A stretch of DNA of 64,000 bases from Ancistrus triradiatus (lineage: Eukaryota; Chordata; Actinopteri; Siluriformes; Loricariidae), in the NCBI GenBank assembly GCA_025084515.1, contig JAJAGP010000340.1, positions 1 through 64,000 of the forward strand. Reading direction: 5' to 3'. The notes under the pieces were generated by a model. That model did not search any database. It saw nothing but the letters and a program-made list of their open reading frames with translations, and was not told the DNA's origin. The position numbers were made by a program, and so were the translations under genes. Positions within the stretch are counted from its first letter, which is position 1; every line of letters starts with the position of its first letter. Of this stretch, positions 35,701 through 47,338 are shown one piece after another.

Positions 35701-36269
35701 TATTTCTGTGCAGATAAGGCCTGTAACAGGAGATTATTTATTGTAAAAAACACATAAGGGGGCCATGCCCAAAATGCCAGGCTGCAAACTCAATACACTT
35801 TGGGGACAACAAGTCAACTTAAGTGGAAAGCATAGTCTAGAAAACAGAATGCATATGTATGAGGTTAAATGATGTTTGAGGATGTCAGAAATTGTTTGGG
35901 ATCTGGAGTGTTACAGTCTCGATGCATAACAAAACCCCAGAAGGTCAAGCCATCTGTCGTAGAAGCATAGAATCTGTTAGCCTTTTTTTGAAGAGACTGT
36001 AATGATCCATCTGGTAAGCACTTCATGGATCGGTACTCACGTTGTAAAACATTCAGTAGCTGGAGACGCCCTTCTGTTAGAAGGGTCGGAGATCAGGAAG
36101 CTCCAAAGGACATTAAAAACCCATCTTCTTGAGCTTTGGTATCTATATTCCAAGGGGGCTGGACAAAATAATGTTCCTTTGAAAAAGTTTGCAAAATCCG
36201 CTGTAAAAGACGCATTTATCAAATTGTAGGAGCTGGAAATGTTCTCCAAGACTGGGTATGGACTGTATG

Positions 36270-36361
36270 TCATAATACTGTCCTGCTCATGCAGAAGAGG
36301 AGCTGTGTGAGGAGAATTAAGAGGACTGACATCTCTGTTGCTGCTCCCATCCCATGTGCCA
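36270..36361 (-). CDS. Contactin terminal exon with GPI-attachment signal
   Basis: After ttgctgcag the exon completes a Val codon and reads AHGMGAATEMS, then a hydrophobic run VLLILLTQLLFCM, a short tail and TGA. Small residues (GAA) before a hydrophobic C-terminus are the classic GPI signal and fit the contactin family. The incoming phase 1 matches the FN3-4 exon exactly, which is why this otherwise short ORF is accepted. Confidence 0.8.
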
Positions 36362-39108
36362 CTGCAGCAAATGCCAAAAAAACAAGAAAGAAGACGTTAA
36401 ATATGTTGCCAACGCATGTGGTGCACATTAGATACACTGCATGCAGTCAAGAAAAAGGGCAGTACCGTGTGTTAAGTAAGTGCTCTTACTGTGAAATAAA
36501 AAATGTACTTTTAGTTCGCGTTAACAAACAGATTTCTCTTTAAAAACAAAAACGAGGCTGAACAAAATGTATGATCACTTTGCAAGATGGTGCAATTTAT
36601 GACCAAATACTTTAAAATCCCAAACAGAACTACAGTTCTCACAGACCACTATTTATAACTGGGTTTCCACAGGACTTGAGCACTAATGTTATTAGCAATT
36701 ACAGAAAGACACATGCTCTTTGAATCAGACCTGCTATCCTGGGGATGCTGATGAGCCTGCTGCTGCGTCCTTCTCCACCCTCGCTGATCGCTTTGATCCG
36801 AATGATATAATCCTCATCCACAGGCAAGAGAAGCTCCAGGGAGGTACTGTTCGTCTCCACCACACTTGGAGGACCGTGTCTGCTCTGCTTGTAAATCACC
36901 TTCATGAGATTAAGCCCAGGTTACTGTTCAGTACACAGTGTAATGAGGTAGAAATCACATGAAGCCTTCAGGCAGTACCGAAATGCATCCCTTAATCCAG
37001 CTAAGCAATATCCTACTAAAAATATCTTTAAAGGTTCCCTCTTCTGCATCCATGCCTCCTTTTAAAAACATATTTCCCGTGTTTCTTTAAAATGTATAGA
37101 TAGCTGAATACTTACTTTGTAACCCATGACTTCTGACTCGTTCTCCAAAGATTTGACTTGGTCCCATGTCAGAATGATCTTGGAGTCTGTTGTGGTCCAT
37201 CTGACTTTTGTTGGAGCGTGACTAGGTGCTGCAGCAAGCAAAGAAAAAGTCTCAGGCACATAGAACATAATATATAAGCAAACATTAACATTTAGGTTAT
37301 GTTGCAAAGCGTTCGGTTTTGCCCCTCATTATCCTGGTCATGGTCATTGAAGAGAGTCTGCAGCCTAGCCTGGAAATAGCTGGGCACAGGCAGAGGAACA
37401 CCCTGAACAGGGCAGCAGTTCATTACAGGTCCCATAAAAACCACCTGACCTTCACATTGCAAACCCCACCCAGGTTTCGGACTTAAGCTCTCAGAAACTG
37501 CAGTTTCCAGTAACTGGCAGTTACCTCAAAGCCCCTAGAGCTGTGATTTATAGGACATATAATTGTATATTCTTATATATAAGTTCTTATATACTTATAT
37601 AAATATCTGGACTCCCATAATCAGAATTCCCACTGTAACATAATGCATTTTAATCCAATGACTCCATCTTTGCCTGATCCATTAACTCACTATAACTTTC
37701 CTTTCTCCAAACATAACGCTTTTCATTTAAACCAAAAGGTTCTATTTTGGTCTCATCCGTCCACAAAACATTCTTCCAGTAGCCTTCTGGCTCGTCCATG
37801 TGATCTTTAACAAACTGCAGACGAGCAGCAATGATCTTTTTGGAGAGCAGTGGCTTTCTCCTTCCAACCCTGCCATGCACACCATTGTTGTTCAGTGTTC
37901 TTCTGATGGTGGGCTCATGAACATTAACATTTGCCAATGTGAGAGAGGACTTCAGTTGCTTAGAAGTTACTCTGGGGTTCTTTGTGACCTCGCCATCTAT
38001 CACAGGCCTTGCTCTTGGAGTGATCTTTGTTGGCCGACCACTCCTGGGGAGGGTAACAATGGTCTTGAATTTCCTCCATTTGTACACAATTTGTCTCACT
38101 GTGGATTGGTGGAGTCCAAACTCTTTAGAGATGGTTTTGTAACCTTTTCCAGCCTGATGAGCATCAACAACTCTTTTTCTGAGGTCCTCAGAAATCTCCT
38201 TTGTTCGTGCCATGATACATTTCCACAAACATGCGTTGTCAAGAGCAGAGATTGATAGATCCCTGTTCTTTAAATAAAACAGGGTGCCCACTCACACCTG
38301 ATTGTCATCCCATTGATTAAAACACCTGATTATAACTTCACCTTCAAATTAACTGCTAATCCTAGAGGTTCACATACTTTTACTACTCACTAATATGTAA
38401 TATTGGATCATTTTCCTCAAAAAATAAATGACCAAGTACAATATTTGGGTTCTCTTTATCTACTTTTAGGACTTGTGTGAAAATCTGATGAAGTTTTAGA
38501 AAATTGTCAAGGGTTCACAAACTTTTAAGCACCACTGTATATAACAAGAAAGTTATTGAACATTTATATCAGACCCTTAATATACTGAGGCTTCTATACA
38601 GTGACTCAAAACAGCAAACTCAATCTCCAGTGATCTAATGCCAAATAACTGCTGATTGTCCATCAGAGAAACCTCTACAACAGGGTTAGCAGAGCTGACA
38701 CCTGTTATTCTGTTTCAAAAAACAAGTCACTTGTCTTTCTGTGAGTTGCAGGGTATATAGTGCACTGATATTTCAATTCAAAGTTGAAGACTGGGTTCAA
38801 AACTAAACCATTCTACATATTAGATTTCATACTAAAACAGTGCTAAGGTTAAAATGACCTAAACCTTAGGTTGGGAAGTTTAGCTTGTAAGCAATGCTGA
38901 AGGTAAAAGTTCAGTCCTTACGGGGTTTCTTTGTGGTAACTTTGACTACTGTGCTGTCTGGCCCCGCTCCTGCACTGTTGTAAGCCTTTACTATGATGTG
39001 ATAGGTCATGCTGGGATCCAGGCCTTGGATTACAGCTACTGTTCTGTTCCCCACTGTCCTCAACACGCTGGCTGTGTCCTGCTTTTGCTTCTTAGTCCAG
39101 TATCTTAA
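36270..39108 (-). CDS. Contactin-family gene, 3' end: FN3-3 (part), FN3-4, GPI signal
   Basis: Contactins are GPI-anchored neural adhesion proteins with six Ig and four FN3 domains. Four - strand exons join in phase: 39108-38922, 37228-37116, 36899-36731 and 36361-36270 (stop). The sequence contains RYWTKKQKQD, GLDPSMTYHIIVKAYNSAG, ILTWDQVKSLENESEVMGYK and VDEDYIIRIKAISEGGEG, the typical last two FN3 repeats. It ends in a hydrophobic GPI-attachment signal. The NESEVMGYK and DEDYII wording is closer to the contactin 3-6 subgroup than to contactin 1 or 2, but I do not assign a paralogue. The upstream domains are not visible in the window. Confidence 0.88.
36731..36899 (-). CDS. Contactin exon: second half of FN3 repeat 4
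   Basis: The exon reads VIYKQSRHGPPSVVETNSTS, LELLLPVDEDYIIRIKAISE and ends RLISIPRIA plus one base. NST is a possible N-glycosylation site. The acceptor is ctcatgaag and the donor gtctga. It exits in phase 1. Confidence 0.9.
37116..37228 (-). CDS. Contactin exon: first half of FN3 repeat 4
   Basis: After two bases completing Pro it reads PSHAPTKVRWTTTDSKIILT, WDQVKSLENESEVMGYK, the first strands of the membrane-proximal FN3 domain. The acceptor is gctgcag and the donor gtaagt. It exits in phase 0. Confidence 0.9.
37650..38537 (-). mobile_element. Tc1-like transposon, family 2, with longest transposase frame
   Basis: The transposase starts at 38,213 ([20 protein letters not shown]) and is open to 37,650, about 187 codons. 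It holds both helix-turn-helix units ([30 protein letters not shown]), the [12 protein letters not shown] linker and the first DDE aspartate in WTDETKIE. The second Asp and the last acidic residue are missing because the element is truncated, so it cannot be an active enzyme. The outer terminal repeat ends at 38,537 (agcaccactg). Confidence 0.85.
38922..39108 (-). CDS. Contactin exon: second half of FN3 repeat 3
   Basis: Sixty-two codons begin LRYWTKKQKQDTASVLRTVG and end KVTTKKP plus one base. RYW and the YHIIVKAYNSAGAGP strand are hallmarks of contactin FN3-3. The acceptor is attttag and the donor gtaagg. The exon lies between two inverted Tc1-like copies. Confidence 0.88.
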
Positions 39109-39168
39109 CTAAAATTCAGAAAGAAGAAAAACAGTTCAATAGCCATCATTTCAAATGTCTTAAATATA

Positions 39169-40097
39169 CAGTGGTGCTTGAAAGTTTGTGAAACCTTAAG
39201 AATTTTCTATATTTCTGCATAAATATGAGCTAAAACATCATCAGATTTTCACACAAGTCCTAAAAGTAGATAAAGAGAACCCAGTTAAACAAATGAGACA
39301 AAAATATTATACTTGGTCATTTATTTATTAAGGAAAATTATTCAATATTACATATTAGTGAGTGGCAAAATATGTGAACCTCTAGGATTAGCAGTTAATT
39401 TGAGGGTGAAATTAGAGTCAGGTGCTTTTAGTCAATGGGATGACAATCAGGTGTGAGTGGGCACCCTGTTTTATTTAAAAAACAGATCTATCAAAGTCTC
39501 TTCACAACACAAGTTTGTGGAAGTGTATCATGGCACGAACAAAGGAGATTTCTGAGGACCTCAGAAAAAGAGTTGTTGATGCTCGTCAGGCTGGAAAAGG
39601 TTACAAAACCATCTCTAAAGAGTTTGGACTCCACCAATCCACAGTCAGACAGATGGTGTACAAAAGGAGGAAATTCAAGACCATTGTTACCCTCGACAGG
39701 AGTGGTCGACCAACAAAAATCAAGGTCTGTAATAGTTGGCGAGGTCACAAAGGACCCCAAGGTAACAAGGTAACTTCTAAGAAACAGACCAACATCCCAG
39801 AGTTGAAACTGTTCTTTATGGAGGAATGGGCTAAAATTCCCATTTTAATGCACACCAGATACTGAAAGTGAAGGTTCACAAAGGCTCACTAATATGTAAT
39901 ATTGGATCATTTTCCTAAATCAATAAATGACTAAGTATAATATTTTTGTCTATTTTTGCCCAAGTATAATATTTTGTTTAACTGAGTTCTCTTTATTTAC
40001 TTTTAGGACTTGTGTGAAAATCTGATGATGTTTTAGGTCATATTTACGCAGAAATATAGAAAATTCTAAAGGGTTCACAAACTTTCGAGCACCACTG
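39169..40097 (+). mobile_element. Tc1-like transposon, family 2, internally deleted
   Basis: Both ends are intact: cagtggtgcttgaaagtttg and gcaccactg. The transposase starts at 39,530 ([20 protein letters not shown]) but is deleted after the GRPTKIK linker. It is opposite in orientation to the copy at 37.65-38.54 kb. Confidence 0.85.
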
Positions 40098-40609
40098 TAT
40101 GCGCAAATTGAATTGCTGTGACTGTACTAACTGTGCTTCAGATTATACCTGTCCTGGTATTCAATAACATACACAACAAGCATCACAACTTGCAGGCTTC
40201 ACACAGTAGAGGCTAAAAGTATCTGTTTGCTTGGCTAAATATATCTACTTGCTGATATTTAATGGCTGTTTGATCTGCCTTGCTCGTGTAACGCACAACA
40301 ATACACAAATATTGTATTGACAGAACATGAATCCTGCCTAAGTAGTCAGAGATATAATATTGCAGTACTGAATACAGGTATGCATTGCTTAATGCACACG
40401 ATCTGGACGTTGTCCAGACACCATATTATGTACCGTCCTTAGCAATATTACTGTATATGGAATACTGTAGTGTATCGATATTGACAAAATAGCAATACTG
40501 ACCACCTCATACTGATTTTCTATTTGTTTTACTGTTTAAGATGGATAAAGTATTATCTCATTATAGAGATGGTACAGTGCACTGACATGCTCAGGCCCTG
40601 ATAACCTCT

Positions 40610-40709
40610 NNNNNNNNNNNNNNNNNNNNNNNNNNNNNNNNNNNNNNNNNNNNNNNNNNNNNNNNNNNNNNNNNNNNNNNNNNNNNNNNNNNNNNNNNNN
40701 NNNNNNNNN
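40610..40709. other. Assembly gap of exactly 100 N
   Basis: One hundred consecutive N is the conventional placeholder for a scaffold gap of unknown length. Contiguity across it is not proven. Confidence 0.99.
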
Positions 40710-40769
40710 CACATTCAACTTTGTACAGAACAAAGTATTCAATGAGAATATTTCATTCATTCAGATCTA

Positions 40770-40813
40770 GGATGTGTTATTTGAGTGTTCCCTTTATTTT
40801 TTTGAGCAGTGTA
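40770..40813. repeat. Terminal fragment of a DNA transposon
   Basis: The sequence gagtgttccctttatttttt and gagcagtgta is the end of a common fish DNA transposon, seen from its inner side. The gap lies just to the left. Confidence 0.55.
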
Positions 40814-41852
40814 TATACCGGTAGTCAAATGGAGAAGAGATTCTAATAGAAATTTACATCGTAAAGACAGGAAGGACTTTCATGATGATAAACAACTGAT
40901 GAAACCCTCCAAGACCTATACACTGTATCCAAAAATGCATAGGCAACCTAACCTACTAATTATACTCAGCAGTTACTCAATAGCCGGGAGGTTTTATATA
41001 TTGTAATTATGTCAACATGTCAGCATGTGCTTGTTAAATTCATGCTGCGTGTAATAATAATATGTAAAGACCATAATAATAACAATAATAATAATGGTCG
41101 CGCCTCTGATGCCACAGTCTAAGACGCTAGCTTACAACCGTTGGATCCCAGATTTCCATCCTGGTAGTGTTTTCTGGCTAGGTAAAGCATCAAAAGCAGA
41201 TAAATTCATCATCCCCAGCACTGCAAAAGCCATGATAAAAACCAGTGATAGTATTTTTAGTCTCCCCTTAATAAAGGCCCCTGATCTGTACCAAGTCGAG
41301 AAGGAGCAGTAGCAGGTACAAGAACACTTGCAGCTCAAGGCACAGCACCAGGGTCCCTGAAATGCGCCACGTTCAAATCAGCAGCAGGTCCAGACACAGC
41401 AGTAGATCCACGCACAGACAGGTCCAGGCACATTGGCAGGTCTAGGCACAGCAACAACTCAAACAATAATTTGAAACCTCTGCATTTAACAGTAAAACAT
41501 TAAAACAATTAAACACACATACAAACATGAAATATGCAATAGCAATAGCATTAATGCAGATTATTTAAGGCTGTACACAAAATCAGATTACTCTGTAGAC
41601 CACATAAGCAACTGTCTAGGAAGGTGGCCCCATTTTTTATTTTTTAATGGCAAAAAACATTTTCAAAACCTTACATAATATCTTCAGACCCACAGGCTGA
41701 CCGTGGCCAAAGCTGTTATTTGGTGCTATTGTTATGATATGCTATTGCTATTTATAAAGTCCTGAATGATATAGGAACACTAAATGAAGAACTGAACAAT
41801 ACAAACAGACCCTGTTTATTAAAGGTCCTCTTCTTCCAGCCTTTTCATAATA

Positions 41853-43103
41853 CACTCAATGACAAAAAATAACACACCCAGATAGAAATGTCAGACTTTT
41901 GCAAAACGCGACATGTAGTCACAGGCAGATATGTAAATGATTACAAGCGTGGTCTGATTAGAGGGCTTACCACAAGAGGGCGTAAAAGTGTTTCCACCGC
42001 TGCCATAAAAAAGGGCTTAAAAGATACTTTTGGGTAGTGTACCTCTTGGTGAGAGATCGCTGACCTGCTGGACATGCCATACCTGGGCATGTAGTTCCTC
42101 CACAAATCATAGCTTGCTGAAGCTGGTGTCCCAGCTTGTCCCATAAATGCTTGATTGGCATAAATCTGGCGACCAGGTAGGCCAAGGAAGTTGGAAGCCC
42201 TGCCATGAGAGGCAACACATGTGGCCACAGGATGTCCTGCACATATTGCTGAGCTGTTAGTGTCTCTCACATCATTACTAGCGCTGACTGACTGTAATAT
42301 GTAATGGCTCCCCAGATCATCACACCAGCAGTTGGGGCAGTGTGTCAGTCCACAGCACAGGCAGGATTGATGCACTCACCAAGAGGCCCCCATACTCTAA
42401 TACGACCGTCATCGGATCCCAAACAGAACCTGGATTCGTCGCTAAGGACGATACGGTCACAGTCCATAGCAGTCCAGGTTTCTTGTTCACGATGCAACTG
42501 CAAACGAAAGCGGCGCAGTGGCTGTCTGTCAATGGCAGGACAGATAATGGGCACCGTGACAACAAATTTCCTTCTGCTAATTGCATGGAAATGGTCCGGG
42601 CAGAGACAGAGGTGTGTGGTGAACGTGCCACCTGTGTCTGGATGGTGGACATTGAATCTCTGGGAGCTGCTCAAGCTTGTCGGTAAATCAAACAATCCTC
42701 TCTACTGGTGGTCGTCTAGAACCTGTTCGTCATGTGTGCTTGCCCTCACGGAATCACTGCTCCCAACACCTCCTAATAGATAGGTCAGAATGGCCTATAT
42801 GGTGGGCTGTTTGTCCAAACGACCATCTTGCTTCTATCAGTCCAATGATGTTCCCCCTGTCAAAGTCTGTCACCTGGGCAAAATGTCTTTTGATTGTGTT
42901 GTAGAGCCATGTCTAGCAGTCAACCATCTCTCACCAAGAGGTAGCCTCTGAGAGCCTTTTTATAGACAGCGGGGAAGTAGAGGCAAAACCAGTGTTGATC
43001 AGACCACACCTGTAATAATTTACATATCTACCTGCGACATAACTGCATGCTGAGATTTGCAACAATCCAACATTTCTATCTTCTATTTTTTTGTCAGTGA
43101 CTG
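41853..43103 (-). mobile_element. Tc1-like transposon, family 3, defective
   Basis: TA-flanked, with ends cactcaatgacaaaaaataa and, as reverse complement, cagtcactgacaaaaaaata. The - strand has broken transposase pieces including RIVLSDESRFCLGSDDGRIR (first catalytic Asp), ending near VWGPLGE. Frameshifts prevent a full protein. Confidence 0.8.
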
Positions 43104-43104
43104 T

Positions 43105-43216
43105 ATTTTCCATGTGCTGTCATAAACAATTTCTCAGCAGTGAACAGAGCATCAGTAGCTATATACAAAGACACCTCCAGAGTGAAAGTTTCATCCAGGG
43201 GTAGAAGCATCTCAAT
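43105..43216 (-). pseudogene. Unassigned exon-like segment 2, abutted by a Tc1-like insertion
   Basis: After a very strong pyrimidine tract and ctgtccctcag, an open frame reads IEMLLPLDETFTLEVSLYIA and TDALFTAEKLF. It has the alternating pattern of beta strands in extracellular beta-sandwich domains (FN3 or zona-pellucida modules), but no family is assigned. No clear donor precedes the Tc1-like element that begins just downstream on this strand. The exon may have ended earlier at gtgtct (after 42 nt) or lost its donor to the insertion. Confidence 0.35.
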
Positions 43217-44668
43217 CTGAGGGACAGAGAGGGGAAGAAACTGTTAAGAAATGAAGCACACAAAGCCCCTCAAACTAAATTCACATAATTTTCAAATATG
43301 AATTTCTAAGCACAGTTCATTCGTACTGGTACATGGAGAAGTTTTAAGTATAGGTCAGGCCTCTGCTGTCTCTGAGAGATGGCATCAGTGCAAGAAGGAT
43401 GATCATGAGATAGCCAAGAAATCCTCTTCATGTCATGGAAGAGTGAAAGATATAACATCATGCAGTTTAAAACTTCTTCTTTAACCTCTAACTGAAACTA
43501 AATGAAACAAGGTAATGATGTGACATGTTTTTGCATTATGAACGTACTACTATAAAATAAATCAAATCCTACTCTGCAAAATAAACTCACTGAAGTGATC
43601 CAAAACATCCTCGCAAAGCAAACACACATGAAGCACTCAAACCAACTATACATGAAGTTGAAATATTGGATCAGTGACTAAACATTGTTAGTGCATATGA
43701 CATATTGGAAAATAAGACTTTAAATAAAACATTACATTACACAATACATTGTAATTAACACTGCATTTTTCAACTTATAATTGTATGCTGTGTGCTTATG
43801 GTGTAAGTTTGACACAGGGCAAAGAAGTGTAACGTAAACATTTAAAAACAATTTGAAATTCAAACATACCAAAATATTCCAAGCTCAATTTATATTTATA
43901 CAATATCATACTTACAGTAAAGCAGGCACCTGCCTTGCCTCCAAATGGGCGATATTCAAATCTGCCTCTAACACCAAATAGTCAGTGTTTATTACACCCT
44001 TAGAACTTCTATTTTACAGTTACACAACAAGACTAAGGCACAATAAGACGGTGTTTTTTCTTAGGGGCCCAGGTTAGACTGAGGTCTGAAGGATTCTTGA
44101 TCAGCCTCTCCTGACTGAGGTGTTGAATTATATGAAGCAATACAACTTGGGTACAATAACCACACATCTCTTATCACTGAGGACAAAGCCGTTATATATC
44201 CAGAATGACTCCTTTGCTGTTGAACAATATCAAACCAGAATATAGTAAACATACATCTGCTTATTCCAGTACATTGTACATGATCAAATTTGTTAGTATC
44301 AGTCATGTAACCTGACCCTGTGATAGATGTGGTGAGAAGCTCATAAGGTAACCCTGTGTTTTGAAGTGTAGTGATGGCGTCACAGTCTGTATGTGGAAAA
44401 AAATATGTAAAGTAGGATATGAAAATGAGTACAATAAGAAGAGCTTCTGTCTCAGAAGTCGTTTCATAGAAGTCATTGCTGAGAATCCAGCATGACTAAG
44501 ACACTGTCCCACCTGCGAGTATTGTAAAGTGCTGTCTATTACAAATCATCTGTTGAATACACACACTTCAAAATAAAAGCAAATACAAATAAAAAAGACA
44601 CCATGTAGTGAGATATGTACAGTTTCTAACAATATCTGAATTGTTGCTGCTGAACATAAATTGAGATA
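43217..44668. other. Sequence around the unassigned exon-like segments
   Basis: Apart from the 43,916-43,967 exon-like segment, no coding, RNA or repeat feature is recognised. Confidence 0.4.
43916..43967 (-). CDS. Unassigned exon-like segment 1 (17 codons)
   Basis: A 52-nt segment lies between acceptor ttggtgttag and a perfect donor gtaagtatg. It reads GRFEYRPFGGKAGACFT and exits in phase 0. I do not recognise the protein. It pairs in phase with the exon-like segment at 43.2 kb. Confidence 0.35.
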
Positions 44669-44935
44669 CAGTGGGCCATAGTTGAGTTTGGAGTCTGACA
44701 GGTCTGTGAGAGCCAGAAATCTTGCTTGTTTGTGGGTGACCAAATACTTATTTTCCACCATGATTGACAATTAAATTCTTTAAAAATCCTACAATGTGAT
44801 TTCCTGGATATTTTTTCTCATTTTGTCTCTCATAGTTGAAGTGTATGTATGATGAAAATTACAGACCTCTCTCATCTTTCTAAGTAGGAGAACTTGCACA
44901 ATCAGTGGCTGACTAAATACTTTTTCGCCCCAGTG
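44669..44935 (-). mobile_element. Internally deleted family-1 Tc1 derivative (MITE-like)
   Basis: About 267 bp retain a family-1 end (cttgcacaatcagtggctga ... cgcccc) and the inner text accaaatacttattttccac, with no transposase. Confidence 0.75.
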
Positions 44936-45059
44936 TATGTGTGCATCATACCATTGTCTAGTGGAGAAATGCAGCATCTGACAAAAAAACTGTGAAAGCA
45001 AAGAGCAAATTAAGTGAAAGATTTCACTATTTTAGAAGTAGAACTGATACCAAGATTAA

Positions 45060-45220
45060 GAAATGCATTATTGTTGATCCACAAATCAGACAGATCATCA
45101 GTGACAGGTAGTTCAAAGATCTGCTAGTGGGGCTAGAGAAAATAGCATGGAAGGCATTTAAAGATGTTGTTGAGAATTGTCCTGGCTACATTGAGCTGAT
45201 TGACAGGAGGCACCAGATGG
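45060..45220 (+). pseudogene. Decayed coding fragment, probably element-derived
   Basis: The + frame reads VDPQIRQIISDR, a stop, then FKDLLVGLEKIAWKAFKDVV and ENCPGYIELIDRRHQMV, followed by gtaagt. It resembles a domain found in repeated, element-derived genes of animals, but the assignment is uncertain. Confidence 0.3.
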
Positions 45221-45539
45221 TAAGTACAGATGAAAATCAGCTGCAGAAGATTTTAAGCTCAGTTGATCTAACACAATGTGACAGCATACATTTTTTGGTT
45301 TCCATTTAATGCGTTTGAATTCAAACACTTATTTTAATGTTTTTCTAAATTCCTACATGATACAGAAAATCTGAAATAAGGAAACTGTCTAAAAATCCTT
45401 TTACTTGGGGTGCTGTTGCACGGAACAGCCAAATACACTTTTGAAAGCCTGACTTCGCAAGGAACACTAGGGCTGACAATTTGGCTCAACACTTCAATTA
45501 GAAAGGTTCTATTTTAGCAGTGATTTTCAAATAAAAATG

Positions 45540-45614
45540 TCAAATTTCTAGTCAAAATTCGTAGAGAAATGAATTTGACGAGTGTCGAGGTGGTCGACAC
45601 CCGAGGTACCACTG
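45540..45614. repeat. End fragment of the tggtacctcggttctcg element, copy 3
   Basis: The text agtgtcgaggtggtcgacac then ccgaggtaccactg matches the right ends of copies 1 and 2. Confidence 0.6.
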
Positions 45615-45750
45615 TATACACATATTCATATATATAATAGGGAATATGAGAAAATTGAACACGGTTCTTAAACCACTGTTATTTCCTACATCTAAAAGAG
45701 AGTGTTTGGGGGTTAAGAATGTCCAGCTTTCAGATTATTCCACCACAGTG

Positions 45751-45783
45751 TTACTATTATTATTATTATTATTATTATTATTC
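45751..45783. repeat. (ATT)n microsatellite
   Basis: About eleven uninterrupted trinucleotide repeats. Confidence 0.95.
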
Positions 45784-45839
45784 ATTAACATCATCATTAT
45801 TATCAGTGGAAGTACAAGTTAGAAAAGAGGCTGAGTTAC

Positions 45840-46135
45840 TAGTGGGTGGCTCGGTGGTAGCACGATTCAATCTCACCAGCAAGAAGGTACTGGGTTCAAT
45901 CCCAGGTGGATGGAGCAGTTCTTGTGGAATCTACAGCCGTTCCCTGTGTGCATGGGGGTTACTCCGGGTACTCGCTTTCTCCCACAGTCCCCCTCTAAAT
46001 TGGCCATTTAGTTAAATTGGCCATTGTGGTGGTGCCCTGTCTAGGGTTGTCCTTGCATTTGTGCCCTGGATGGAGGTGGAGGTCCGGCCTCTCACACAAC
46101 CGGTCCGGGATTTAAGCGGATAAATAAGAAAGAAT
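45840..46135 (+). repeat. tRNA-headed SINE copy
   Basis: The head gtgggtggctcggtggtagc and gggttcaatccc (B box) precede a body ending in a degenerate tail (ataaataagaaagaatgag). Confidence 0.65.
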
Positions 46136-46939
46136 GAGTACTAGTCTGCCACAGAACACTGGACTCGAGTATTGACAGCCTGGATTTATTAAGAGCTTTT
46201 TTTTAAAGAGCTTTCTGATCACTCCATGCCACATCATGAATTGGCTGTTAAATATTTTTCCATATGTTGAAGCTAAAAGCACCTATGTGTTGTATTGGGG
46301 TGCGTAAAGTCACTATATTGTGTCCAGAAATAGGAATCCCACTCGTATATCTAATCAATACGAAAAGACTTGAGTGCACTCTTAAACTGGAGCTATTTGA
46401 ATGATAAGGACACGCGTTCTTTAACACAGTCCTTTATTTTGACAGCGGGCCTTGTGGTTCGCCTTCATATTTCTGTTTTAGTGTGGTTTTACCATCCTTG
46501 ACGGACTAGCCTATTCCAAAAACCCTAACACACACATGACAAGCAATACACACAAAACATACTGATTATTTCAAATAATATGTCAAACAATATTTAGCAC
46601 AATCTTATCACAGGAATAGTAATGCCCATGTGTAGTGGATCTCACAGCACCTAAACACAGATGTAAACAAAGTGTTTGGGGAGGCATTGTTAGATATTCA
46701 GCACTGTCAAACGGAAGCTTAATCACCTTCTGTATAACTCCCGGGTCCTGTGATCCGTTGCAGAAACCATATTATTATGTTTTATAACATTACAGAAACT
46801 TCACATGGTGAATGTACACGAACAACTAAAATGTCTACTAAGAGCGTTACAAGCACTTCGGCACGTGATTCTGGATAGGGGCATATGCTGAATGTAAATG
46901 AAGTACGGATGGATAGGGGGCTCCTCTCAACCTTTCTCA

Positions 46940-47325
46940 CAATATATGCTTATTTGAATTGATTAGTGTGTGGGTGTGTGTGTGGGGGTGTGGGGTGTGT
47001 GTTGTGGCAGGTGTGTTGTGTGTGTGGGTGTGTTTACTTTGTGGGTGTTGTCGCAGGCACCATGGCCTAAATGGCAGCACAGGGCACAAGTTAGGATCCA
47101 ACCCGAGACAAATGCACAAACACTCACTCACAAACAGTCTGAAGACACCAACTGACTGAATGTATTTAGAATGTGAGGGGACTCCAGAATACTTAAAGGA
47201 AACCCACAGAGACACTAGGAGAACATGCAAAATCCACACATATGGCATCCAGGCAGGAATTGAGCAAGGAATCTACGGTGACGTGAGGCATAAACACTAA
47301 CTACTGCACCACAGTGCCGTTCTGT
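46940..47325 (-). repeat. GT-rich tract and reverse SINE copy
   Basis: A GT-rich stretch (46,965-47,045) is followed by a reverse copy of the tRNA-headed SINE ending at a gcaccacagtgccg head. Confidence 0.5.
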
Positions 47326-47338
47326 TATAAAGATGATA

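Noticed and set aside
36002..36229. A 75-codon + strand ORF
   Set aside because: It overlaps the contactin 3' end and shows no recognisable domain.
37800..38255. A 151-codon ORF on the + strand
   Set aside because: It is the antisense frame of the Tc1 transposase on the - strand.
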